Assembly: GCF_003314435.2 (NCBI RefSeq)
Contig: NZ_QNVY02000003.1
Coordinates: forward strand, 372,001 to 436,000
DNA: 64,000 nucleotides
Reading direction: 5' to 3'
DNA from: Flavobacterium petrolei
GTDB taxonomy: Bacteria; Bacteroidota; Bacteroidia; Flavobacteriales; Flavobacteriaceae
A program made the translations under genes and the position numbers. Within the stretch, counting starts at the first letter, position 1; each line of letters opens with the position of its first letter. Below are positions 26,309-34,273 of this stretch, in pieces. The notes under the pieces were generated by a model. That model was not told where the DNA came from. It did no database searches and saw nothing but the letters and a program-made list of their open reading frames with translations.

Positions 26309-29104
26309 CTAATTAAAGAACTTTTTAGTGTTGATTTTCTTTTCTTTTACTCTGATAACAAATTCGGGGACCACTATAATTTCTCCAGCTTTTAATGTAA
26401 CTTCATGGCTGCTTTTTTCACAAAATGTATTGGCAGGTAACGATTTTTCATCGATTGTAATGACATATTTTGCAGTCGGAAGGAATGATATGAACTTACC
26501 GTCATCATTTGTGTATATTTTTTGTATCAGCTGGTTGTCTTTCGTAATGCTAAAAGAGATCCCATAACCACGCTGTTCAAAACTTACCGAAGTTGTAGCA
26601 TTATAAGCAAAGGAAACTTTTCCTTCTATTTTCCCACTTTGGTGCAGCGGAATAGCCAGGTTTAACAAGCGGCGGTCTACTTCAAAAGCAGTGTCATCGT
26701 AATACCAACTATCTTGTACTAACTGCTTCAAAAAATAGGCTCCGTAAGGCACTTGTTTATATGAAGCTACTCCATCGTCATTTGTTTGCAAAGCAACTTT
26801 ATTAATGTTAATTATGTAATTGGGAGCAACCTTTTCATTGGCATCAAACTGATTATTATTGTTAGTATCATAAAAAACTTGTGCTTTGATAACACCTTTT
26901 TTATCTGGATTCAACAGTGTCTTTTGTAAATTTAGCGTAACACCAACTTCAAGAGTCAAGGTATTATTGACCACTGCTCCATTAGAATAATTGTACCATG
27001 CGGAGTTAAAAAAAGTACTGAACACTTTTCCGGTATATTTGGCATTGAGAAATGCTGAGGGTGTTTTGCCATACACAATATCTTTTATATAGGAAATTCC
27101 ACTGCTCAAATTCAATTTGTCTTTTACAAAGTTATTGTTATAAAATAATGATAACGTGAACTTCTCATAGTTTACATTCGGACCAGCAATACTAGAAAAA
27201 GCATATTCAGATAAATAGTAACTCCCCGATTGGTAGTTCGAATTAACATTGAAATTTCTAAAACTATAATTCGCATTTACTTTCATCTGAAACTGATTCT
27301 CCGTGCGCAGGGGATATTTAACAACTCCGGTTTCAAATCCTAAAATAGCTGCCTGTCGGGATGGACTGTTAATCCACGAAAATTGTTGGATAATGCGATG
27401 TGCATGAATTTTTTGTGACACATTAAGATCTGTACTTCCAAAAAGACGATTGTAACTATTGGAACTTTCCTCTTGGTATTGATAGAACAGACTAAAGCTA
27501 AAATCTCTAAATTTAGGAAATCGGTTTCCTAGTTCTATTCTATTATTTGTCGATTCTTGTGCTGCTTCAAACAAATAAAATTTGGGCGAAAAATTAGAGA
27601 AAATTACATTTGCATGTATATTATTATCTTTAATGGTGGTCGCAATATTCTGCTGAAATTGCATACTTCCTCTTCGGTTTCCTGGATAATAATCGGAACT
27701 GAAATAATAATTTCCGTTCATATTAAAGTTTTTAATTTTTCCAGTATAACTAGATTCACCAGCAAAAGTAGGCTTGATGAAATCTTTTTCTTCATAGACA
27801 CTCATTGCACCGTTTACTTTTGCATTAAATCTCCATTCTGGAGTAAAATCATAATTAATTTCAGTTCCTAGAATATTATGTTTTGCTTTTTCAAACGGGT
27901 CGTATCGGAATACGTATATCCCCGAAGCATTTCGGGAGCTGTTATTTGATCGTAGTGTCCCTTTGGCAAACAAGCCAAAACCATTTTTGAGCCAATTATC
28001 TTTTTCTATTAAATTAAAATTCTGATCCACAAAACCCAATTCAATTTTTTCGTTTTTTGTAAAAGTATGACTGTATTCCACTCCCCTGCCCACTAGCGTC
28101 ATTTCAAGAAGCCGACTTATATTCCCAATGGTATAAATATTATTTTTCTGACTAAACACCAAATTTGTGTTGGTTATTAACGGAATTTCCTGACTGCTTG
28201 ACAAACTTACAATTCCTCGCATAAACAGATAACCTGATGGAATATTTACGCCTCCAGAGCCATTTATCTGATAAAAGCTATTTCCCTGACCGAAATTTCT
28301 GTAGCTGCCAGTAATTTGGTTTTGGGTTTCTTCCAATAAATCGACAAATAAGGAGCCATTATACTGTTGTTCACTAGCAATATTCTGAACATCTACTGTA
28401 ACATTACCAAAAAAATCTTTACTCGGATTTCTAAAACCGGAGATGCGTATCGAAAAATTGGATTGTTTAGCCAATTCTTTAGACGGAAGGTAGGTAAATG
28501 TAAAAATAGAATCTTTTTTTATTGCAATATTCGCCTTTTGTTCTAAGAATAAGTTCGCATTTGTTGGGTCTGGAAATTTACAAACTACAGTAATATTTTG
28601 TGCAACATTTCCTTTATTACTCACCTTTACCTTGACCACCATTGGTTCATTACTTGACGATCGGTAAATCGAGCTTTCCAGAGGTATGATGGTAAGTGTA
28701 TCATTGACCTCGATTGTATAATTGGTACTTTGCTGTGCAAGCAATTTTCCGGATAGATCTAGTAATTTACATTCAATCAGCGACGCTCCCGCAACAGCCT
28801 CTTCTCCAATTACAAATTTAATAGGAATGTGGCGCGCTTCATTGGGCAGTAATTCAATTTCCACATCTTGATTCCCCAGGATTCTAAATCCTTTTGGTGT
28901 GATGAAACTGATTGTACCATTTATTTTATTTACAGTAGTATTTTTAATAACCACCACTAAACTTACCAAGGACTCTTTTTGAGTAGAAGAATCCTTTTGT
29001 AGTTCCATAGTGACCGCGCTCTGAACATTTTGCGCATGCAAAGGATTTAACACTACAAACAACAGTAATAAGAGCAAAAAAAAATTTAAAGTACAACAAC
29101 GCAT
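26309..29104 (-). CDS. Usher-like outer-membrane beta-barrel translocator (candidate chaperone-usher system)
   Basis: 931 aa with a signal peptide (FFLLLLLLFVVLNPLHAQ). About 25-240 look like two Ig-like beta-sandwich domains (LVSLVVVIKNTTVNKINGTISFITPKGFRIL; EPMVVKVKVSNKGNVAQNITVVC). About 245-745 are a long series of amphipathic strands and Asn/Ser turns (GSYRNFGQGNSFYQINGSGGVNIPSGYLFMRGIV...), the size of a 24-strand usher barrel. About 755-925 hold two further beta-sandwiches; GVIKAQVFYDTNNNNQFDANEKVAP is an SdrD/usher-type C-terminal module. No TonB plug is seen. Last gene of the pilin-chaperone-adhesin set (10-bp gap). Family membership is an inference from architecture and context; an uncharacterised surface protein of COG1470 type is the alternative. 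Confidence 0.65.
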   Translation of the reverse strand: MRCCTLNFFLLLLLLFVVLNPLHAQNVQSAVTMELQKDSSTQKESLVSLVVVIKNTTVNKINGTISFITPKGFRILGNQDVEIELLPNEARHIPIKFVIGEEAVAGASLIECKLLDLSGKLLAQQSTNYTIEVNDTLTIIPLESSIYRSSSNEPMVVKVKVSNKGNVAQNITVVCKFPDPTNANLFLEQKANIAIKKDSIFTFTYLPSKELAKQSNFSIRISGFRNPSKDFFGNVTVDVQNIASEQQYNGSLFVDLLEETQNQITGSYRNFGQGNSFYQINGSGGVNIPSGYLFMRGIVSLSSSQEIPLITNTNLVFSQKNNIYTIGNISRLLEMTLVGRGVEYSHTFTKNEKIELGFVDQNFNLIEKDNWLKNGFGLFAKGTLRSNNSSRNASGIYVFRYDPFEKAKHNILGTEINYDFTPEWRFNAKVNGAMSVYEEKDFIKPTFAGESSYTGKIKNFNMNGNYYFSSDYYPGNRRGSMQFQQNIATTIKDNNIHANVIFSNFSPKFYLFEAAQESTNNRIELGNRFPKFRDFSFSLFYQYQEESSNSYNRLFGSTDLNVSQKIHAHRIIQQFSWINSPSRQAAILGFETGVVKYPLRTENQFQMKVNANYSFRNFNVNSNYQSGSYYLSEYAFSSIAGPNVNYEKFTLSLFYNNNFVKDKLNLSSGISYIKDIVYGKTPSAFLNAKYTGKVFSTFFNSAWYNYSNGAVVNNTLTLEVGVTLNLQKTLLNPDKKGVIKAQVFYDTNNNNQFDANEKVAPNYIININKVALQTNDDGVASYKQVPYGAYFLKQLVQDSWYYDDTAFEVDRRLLNLAIPLHQSGKIEGKVSFAYNATTSVSFEQRGYGISFSITKDNQLIQKIYTNDDGKFISFLPTAKYVITIDEKSLPANTFCEKSSHEVTLKAGEIIVVPEFVIRVKEKKINTKKFFN

Positions 29105-29114
29105 TTTTTAAAGA

Positions 29115-30143
29115 TTATTGAGGAGTAATCTCATATTGTAACGTCGTGGTATAATCATCCGGTTTGGCATTAATCAAACGGCTATCCTGCGCCATTGTAA
29201 AATATTTGATATCATATTTGAAAGACGATTTACTGGCACTGTTAGTCTGTACTAATGTTTGATTGGCAGCACTAAGAACAATCGGAAAAATACGTTGGTT
29301 GGTAGTAGCTGCTGTGGCTAATGTTAGGTGAATGACATCAACAGGAATTGAATTCCCCCTAGCCGATTGTAAGTTGGTTTGCAGCGATCGCACCTTGATT
29401 TGAAAGTTGCTGCTACTGGTTACCAAAAGCCCATCTGTATACGTAACACTACTTCCATTATTGTAATCTTGCATGGTTTTAAATTCTAAAACTCCATTGG
29501 CAGCATTCATATTTACTTTTAAAGTAAGTTGATCTGCAGGTGGCGGAGCATCAGTAATATTTCCAATTTGGAACTGAAAATCATGACTTATTTTACCAAT
29601 TACAGCGTTATTTTGGTCGTATGCCGTAAACTCTACAGGCACACTAAACCGTGTCCAAGCAGGTATATTTCCAAGATAAGCCCCCCCTTGAATGGTAATT
29701 CCATATTTTAATTGAAGATTGTAATACCCATTTTCTCTCTGCGGTCTGTTAAACAAAGCGGCATTCGAATTAGGTATTAAAAAAGTTTCACTATTCTCTT
29801 GCAAAAAAACATTTGGAGGAGCACCAATTTGTGAAAATGTTGGAACAGGATTTGGTTCAGACTTTCCAGATGTTGTTATGGTTTGAAAAGAAATTTTATT
29901 TGATGGTATCGAAAATTTTCCATCTTCAGAAACAATGTTTTTTTTCAGTCGGGCAGAAAGTTTCCAATTTGGCATATTCAGGTTTCCATTTGCACTAAAT
30001 GTAACCGTATAAGCATCAGGATTGCTGTTCCCGTTATACGAATTAATCTGTAAATAAGAATTTACCCAAGAGTTAAAGGTCACTTGAGATACGCAAAATA
30101 GAGGTATAAAAAATAATGTTATCAGAATACTATATCTATTCAT
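29115..30143 (-). CDS. Two-domain adhesin/minor pilin candidate
   Basis: 342 aa with a signal peptide (MNRYSILITLFFIPLFCVSQ). About 20-195 form one beta-rich domain of unknown type (Gly/Asn/Pro-rich, with FSIPSNKISFQT and WTRFSVPVEFTAYDQ). About 203-342 resemble the pilin encoded at 31039: QLTLKVNMNAANGVLEFKTMQDYNNG aligns with TVTLNVKLKPIQTLVVN...NLEYVTKDDYANG, FQIKVRS with FQVKVKA, and both proteins end in a YxTTLxYxIxxQ motif. This two-domain plan (unique tip domain plus pilin domain) is how fimbrial tip adhesins are built. The gene overlaps the chaperone gene by 8 bp, so the two are translationally coupled. Confidence 0.6.
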   Translation of the reverse strand: MNRYSILITLFFIPLFCVSQVTFNSWVNSYLQINSYNGNSNPDAYTVTFSANGNLNMPNWKLSARLKKNIVSEDGKFSIPSNKISFQTITTSGKSEPNPVPTFSQIGAPPNVFLQENSETFLIPNSNAALFNRPQRENGYYNLQLKYGITIQGGAYLGNIPAWTRFSVPVEFTAYDQNNAVIGKISHDFQFQIGNITDAPPPADQLTLKVNMNAANGVLEFKTMQDYNNGSSVTYTDGLLVTSSSNFQIKVRSLQTNLQSARGNSIPVDVIHLTLATAATTNQRIFPIVLSAANQTLVQTNSASKSSFKYDIKYFTMAQDSRLINAKPDDYTTTLQYEITPQ

Positions 30144-30927
30144 AATTAAAATTTAGTTCTGCCATTTCTAATAGGGAGGAATCTCCATAATCAATTATAA
30201 CCGATGCATTATAAGATCCCTTTTCTAAGAGTTCCGTAACAGGAATACTCAATTTACGTAAATTATCAGGGAGTGTATAAAAAATGATATCATTTACGGC
30301 CACTTTTTTACCCGTTTTAGTATTAATAATTTCCGTTGAGATTTTACCGTCTACCCAAATTTGAGATTGATTTTTAAATTTTAAATTGATGCTGTTTGCA
30401 GACTGATCAAATTTTAAATCTTCTATTTCAATTTTCTTAGTAAGATTATTTGAAAAGGTGTGAAAAATTTTGATTCCAGAGCGAATACTCACCTTAATAT
30501 TTGCTCCTTTACTATCAAAATCATCCACAGGATTCATTTGACTTACATACAAAATAGCGGTGTGCGTAGGTAAACTATCTGTAGCTATCTTTATTGGTGT
30601 AATCGTTACTTCCAGATCTTTTCTTTCTCCTGGAGCTAAGGTAAAATAATTGTCATTATTTTTAACAGAAACCCAGCTTGCACAAGAATTTTTCAAAGTA
30701 TTCGAAGGATACATCATGTTTTCACCTTTTTCATCATACTCCCAATCACCAAGGCTCACAGCAAGATCCAAAGTGTTCTTTTGACTTACATTAGTTACCG
30801 TAACTTTTTGTGTACTACTGGTTCCCGGATTTGACTCAAAATAAATTCTAGGCGGCGATACAGAAATACCTGTTTGTGCATGTACTTCAAAAATTAAAAA
30901 ACAAAACAGTAAAACAAGTCTATTCAT
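30136..30927 (-). CDS. PapD-like periplasmic pilus chaperone
   Basis: 263 aa with a signal peptide ending EVHAQ. N-terminal domain (about 20-140): GISVSPPRIYFESNPGTSSTQKVTVTNVSQKNTLDLAVSLGDWEYDE, the PapD/COG3121 beta-sandwich start with its conserved Arg, and the end strand INVSIRSGIKIFHTF-like region (IKVSIRSGIKIFHTF), which aligns with the PapD G1-strand environment KIKLFYRP that carries the cleft Lys. C-terminal domain about 150-263. Role inferred: holds pilin subunits by donor-strand complementation and delivers them to the usher encoded two genes downstream. A distinct promoter-like box lies 42 bp upstream. Confidence 0.75.
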   Translation of the reverse strand: MNRLVLLFCFLIFEVHAQTGISVSPPRIYFESNPGTSSTQKVTVTNVSQKNTLDLAVSLGDWEYDEKGENMMYPSNTLKNSCASWVSVKNNDNYFTLAPGERKDLEVTITPIKIATDSLPTHTAILYVSQMNPVDDFDSKGANIKVSIRSGIKIFHTFSNNLTKKIEIEDLKFDQSANSINLKFKNQSQIWVDGKISTEIINTKTGKKVAVNDIIFYTLPDNLRKLSIPVTELLEKGSYNASVIIDYGDSSLLEMAELNFNYE

Positions 30928-30968
30928 TTTAAGTATTTTTTAAAAAGTATTGGATAAATTAACTACAA

Positions 30969-31017
30969 CAAAGTTAACTAAATAAAAAAGTGCCACAATT
31001 TCTTGTGACACTTTTTT
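30969..31017 (-). terminator. Stem-loop after the pilin gene, overlapping a second promoter
   Basis: AAAAAAGTG-c-CACAA pairs with TTGTG-a-CACTTTTTT (30985-31017), a terminator on the - strand after the pilin gene. TAACTTTG on the - strand (30976-30969) with ATTG 19 bases upstream inside the hairpin is a promoter candidate for the chaperone gene. This layout would express pilin in excess over the assembly genes. Confidence 0.65.
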
Positions 31018-31038
31018 ATATATTCTCACCAAAAGGTC

Positions 31039-31560
31039 TTATTGACTTATAATAGTATAGGTAAGTGTAGTAGCGTAAACTGTTGGAATTTGTCCTGCAA
31101 TATAATTGTTGATATACGCATCAGCACCTGCACCTTTGTATTCGATATTGATTTTCTTATTTACGCCTCCAGTAGTTGAACTCATTAAAGTCGTATCCAC
31201 ATTTGACAAGTTGAATGCAGGAACATAAGTTGCAGCATCCTGTTTAGCACTTCCCGCAGATGGTGTCAATTTAATTGTGTTCACTAAAATACTTTTAGTT
31301 CCGTTTGTCATTGTTGCATCAGCAGCTTTTACTTTTACCTGAAATCCTCCTGTACTGTAAACAGTCAAGTGATCCGCATTTACCGAAGCTACACCATTTG
31401 CATAATCATCTTTAGTAACATATTCTAAATTAACAGTATTTTGAGCCGGGTTAACAACTAATGTTTGAATAGGTTTCAATTTTACATTTAAAGTTACAGT
31501 TTGAGCATTTACTGTTACGAATGCTAGTAGTAAAAAAGAAGATAGAATAATTTTTTTCAT
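31039..31560 (-). CDS. Major pilin candidate (secreted beta-rich subunit)
   Basis: 173 aa with a signal peptide (MKKIILSSFLLLAFVTVNAQ) cut just before TVTLNVKLKPIQTLVVNPAQNTVNLEYVTKDDYANG. The mature N-terminus alternates hydrophobic and polar residues as a donor strand would, and resembles the start of CS1-type pilins. The rest is Gly/Ala/Thr/Ser-rich with no cysteines, and the C-terminus YATTLTYTIISQ matches that of the adhesin candidate (YTTTLQYEITPQ). First gene of the set, with a -7 box upstream and a stem-loop downstream. That it is a pilin is an inference from fold-like pattern, homology to the neighbour and operon context. Confidence 0.6.
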   Translation of the reverse strand: MKKIILSSFLLLAFVTVNAQTVTLNVKLKPIQTLVVNPAQNTVNLEYVTKDDYANGVASVNADHLTVYSTGGFQVKVKAADATMTNGTKSILVNTIKLTPSAGSAKQDAATYVPAFNLSNVDTTLMSSTTGGVNKKINIEYKGAGADAYINNYIAGQIPTVYATTLTYTIISQ

Positions 31561-31607
31561 TGGGGTTTTATTAAATTATATTTGATTAATTCCTTATTTT
31601 GAGAGTG

Positions 31608-31615
31608 CAAATGTA
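31608..31615 (-). promoter_or_regulatory. -7 promoter box of the pilin operon
   Basis: TACATTTG on the - strand, about 48 bases before the ATG; matches TAnnTTTG. The -33 region (ATTT at N19) is weak. Confidence 0.5.
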
Positions 31616-31789
31616 TACTGAAATTAAAGATATAAAATGAAAAAACTGAGGTTTTCGATGACATACAATTATATCCGATTAACTACATAATAATGTGTTA
31701 TATCGTACATTTTTTTAAGAAACAAGTCGTTTTTAAACCGGAATTGGAATACTTTTTTCGTGTTTAAAATTTAAATCTGATTGTTTTAA

Positions 31790-31885
31790 GGTCCATACCA
31801 AACAACCGGAGTGACCTATTTAACTGATGGAAAACCTAATGCCCAGCGAATTTTAAGTGGTCCGCTACTTTTAATAAAAAATTGA
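31790..31885 (+). pseudogene. Short coding-like remnant
   Basis: A 31-codon stretch reads GPYQTTGVTYLTDGKPNAQR then ILSGPLLLIKN and stop; a stop lies directly upstream in frame and no start is present. Composition looks coding, but the parent gene is not recognised. The rest of 31621-32036 holds nothing I can identify. Confidence 0.35.
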
Positions 31886-32036
31886 TTTACAATGCTATAA
31901 AATAATCTATTCGGGTGGTTTTATCCCATTTTACGTAAACTACATTATTTATACGTGCTTTATCGCATCAGTATCTTTCCTTGCAATTTGAAAGTCGAGA
32001 TAACCTTATATTCTTCCAACTACTCTTTCATTGTTT

Positions 32037-33203
32037 TTAAACCTCTTTAAACAACCCTCGTGCTATTACTATTTTCATTATCTCATTGGTCCCGGCATAG
32101 ATACGTGCCACCCGATTATCAGCGTACATTCTGGCAATTGGATAATCCCAAATATACCCGTAACCACCAAAAAGTTGCAAACATTCATCGACCACATTAT
32201 TGCACATTTCAGTCGCCGAATATTTAATCATCGAAGCAGTTTCAGTAGTCAGTTTATGTTCTACCAACAGTTCGATACAGCGATCCATAAAAACCTGATG
32301 AATTTGCATTTTTGTCGCACATTCGGCCAAAGTAAATTGCGTATTTTGGAATCCGGATATTGGTGTGTCAAAAGCAGTTCTTTCCATTGTGTAGGCGATC
32401 GTGTTTTCGATGGCTCCCTCGGCACAGCCCACAGCGTTAATGGCTACCGTTAATCTTTCACGCGGCAATTCCTTCATCATAATTTTGAAACCCATTTTCT
32501 CGGCTCCCAATAAATGTTCCTTTGGTACCTTTACATTATCAAAAAACAACTCTGCAGTATCTTGGGATTTCATTCCAATTTTCTTAAATGGAATTCCTTT
32601 ATAGAAACCTTCCATTGCGGATTCCATAATAAGAAGCGAAACGCCTTCGTCAGTAGTGTTTGCGTTGGTTCTTACAGCCACAATTGCCATATCACACATA
32701 AACCCGTTAGTGATAAAAGTCTTTTGTCCATTTACCAGATAATGATCTCCTTTATCTTCAGCAGTCGTGCGAAGGGCTTTCAAATCACTTCCGCAGTTGG
32801 GCTCCGTCATTCCAATGGCAGTAATAATTTCTCCCTTGGCCATTGCTGGTAAATACTTTTTCTTTTGTGCTTCCGTTCCATAATGTAATATGTAAGGTGC
32901 AACAATATCAGAATGCAATGAAAAACCAGGGCCACTAATACCCTTTTTTGCAAGCGCTTCAATTAACAAAGAATTGAAAGTAAAATCCAATCCACCACCT
33001 CCATACATTTCTGGTATATCCATACACAAAAGACCCAATTCTCCGGATCGAGTCCAGATCGCTCGACTTACCATACCCTCTCTCTCCCATTGGTCAACTT
33101 GATCCAAGATTTCATTTGAAATAAATTCTTGGATCATCGCTTGCATCATTTTATGTTCTTCGGATGCGTAAATATTACGTTCAATCAAAATACTGTGCAG
33201 CAT
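32037..33203 (-). CDS. Acyl-CoA dehydrogenase (long-chain type)
   Basis: 388-aa FAD enzyme of fatty-acid beta-oxidation, oxidising acyl-CoA to 2-enoyl-CoA. Motifs: IPEMYGGGGLDF, GMTEPNCGSDLKALRTTA (FAD/substrate binding), NGQKTFITNG, FDNVKVPKEHLLG, and the C-terminal CLQLFGGYGYIWDYPIARMYADNRVARIYAGTNEIMKIVIARGL. The position of the MCAD catalytic Glu (YEGT) is Ala here (YAGT), while the helix-G segment RERLTVAINAVGCAEGAIENT has a Glu where long-chain acyl-CoA dehydrogenase carries its base (SASEFMFEE), so it should be active as the LCAD type. Lies alone inside the accessory block; no other beta-oxidation gene is near. Confidence 0.93.
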   Translation of the reverse strand: MLHSILIERNIYASEEHKMMQAMIQEFISNEILDQVDQWEREGMVSRAIWTRSGELGLLCMDIPEMYGGGGLDFTFNSLLIEALAKKGISGPGFSLHSDIVAPYILHYGTEAQKKKYLPAMAKGEIITAIGMTEPNCGSDLKALRTTAEDKGDHYLVNGQKTFITNGFMCDMAIVAVRTNANTTDEGVSLLIMESAMEGFYKGIPFKKIGMKSQDTAELFFDNVKVPKEHLLGAEKMGFKIMMKELPRERLTVAINAVGCAEGAIENTIAYTMERTAFDTPISGFQNTQFTLAECATKMQIHQVFMDRCIELLVEHKLTTETASMIKYSATEMCNNVVDECLQLFGGYGYIWDYPIARMYADNRVARIYAGTNEIMKIVIARGLFKEV

Positions 33204-33376
33204 ACTTTCTTATTGTTTATAGTTTACAATTATTTAAAAAATAAATCAACCACTTCATTTTCAATACTTTTATACTAATGTAAAAATATTTTTCTATTTA
33301 AGTAACGCTTTTTCTAATTATAAAAGGATCAATAAGAAAATCAAAGATTGACTCCCAATTACTATAAAACAGCACA

Positions 33377-33650
33377 ATGATTAAAGCAATTCAACCTCTT
33401 TTTCTATCAATTCGTCACCTAAAGTCTTTTCAAGTATTTTAATGCACAAATTGGAAAAATATTTACGATTAATGAAAAAGAGGAATCGCTCAACTCCGCT
33501 TTTGAGCTGATGATTGGAGGACCTGTATATTTAACGTTGTTATCAAAATTCAATACAACATTTAACAACACCGATTTAACCTCAAAAACCACCTGGAATA
33601 ATTATGACGACGCTATTTTAAAAACAATAGAAATGTTTAGTAAAAGATAA
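33377..33650 (+). pseudogene. Frameshifted gene remnant, possibly the C-terminal part of a TetR-type regulator
   Basis: From an ATG at 33377 one frame reads MIKAIQPLFLSIRHLKSFQV and stops. A second frame, open from 33423 to the TAA at 33650, continues SLFKYFNAQIGKIFTINEKE and then ESLNSAFELMIGGPVYLTLL, ending TIEMFSKR. Together they look like one 90-residue coding segment with a frameshift near 33430. The GGPVYxxLL pattern is reminiscent of TetR C-terminal domains, but this is weak. Unclear flanking sequence 33651-33905 looks decayed and holds no intact gene. Confidence 0.4.
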
Positions 33651-33905
33651 ACTACCACAAAATCGTGAAAGCACCCTAATTTTTCAGACGTCAAAATGGG
33701 CACTCAAATCTTATTGACAAAAAAAAACGAAATAGAAGGTATATACGTCTATTATTAAACTTAGCGGGAACTGCCAAATCAAAAAAGAAAATGAATTTTC
33801 TCATTTCAATACGGTACATGTAGCCCCCGATTACGGTAATTATTGAAATCATAATACACTGCAAAACAATCATGCCGGGAAAGAACCTTTGACACTTTGG
33901 TCAAA

Positions 33906-33988
33906 GATTCATAACCCTGAGGTCCCGAGTTCAAATCTCGGTCTCGCTACCAAAGCAAAAACCCTAACATCAATACGTTAGGTTTTTT
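33906..33988 (+). repeat. Duplicated 3' end of tRNA-Met (attachment-site-like) with its own terminator
   Basis: 33906-33953 is identical to the last 47 nt of tRNA-Met (anticodon loop through CCA) plus one base (19177-19224). The 5' half of the tRNA is absent. A CCTAAC/GTTAGG hairpin with T-run follows (33961-33988), unlike the terminator of the intact gene. Direct repeats of a tRNA 3' end are typical att sites of integrated islands. Confidence 0.85.
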
Positions 33989-34020
33989 TATTGACAGACT
34001 GTTTCATAAATACAGCCTTT

Positions 34021-34140
34021 AAAACGCTCAAGTAAGGAAATAGAGTGAGGAATTTCATCAATTGGCATATATGTTTTATCTAACAGCAAACACAGACGGT
34101 ATAAATGAAATGTAGTTTTTCATTTATACCGTTTCTATTT
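34021..34140 (+). repeat. tRNA-downstream flank, copy 2, and a strong hairpin
   Basis: AAAACGCTCAAGTAAGGAAA followed by TAGAGTGAGGAAT repeats the flank of the intact tRNA. At 34096-34132 a perfect 15-bp stem ACGGTATAAATGAAA/TTTCATTTATACCGT forms a hairpin; a degenerate counterpart (AATGATAAAATG...CATTAAAATCATT) lies at about 19387-19418. 33204-34273 contains no intact gene. Confidence 0.6.
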
Positions 34141-34273
34141 TAGCCAAATATTTTGACTTCTCAAACCTCTGTATTTCCCGCTAGGAATCTGACAAAGTAT
34201 TAGAATATTCGATTTGTGGGTTGTTCGATTGTAAATCTTCAATATTTTTGAAAATAAATCTGTTACAAAAATT

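Noticed and set aside
32031..32453. 140-codon frame antisense to the acyl-CoA dehydrogenase
   Set aside because: His/Phe/Ser-rich composition typical of an antisense shadow; the sense gene is unambiguous.
33691..33873. 60-aa frame on the - strand near the tRNA fragment
   Set aside because: Low-complexity hydrophobic translation with no start signal, in decayed DNA.
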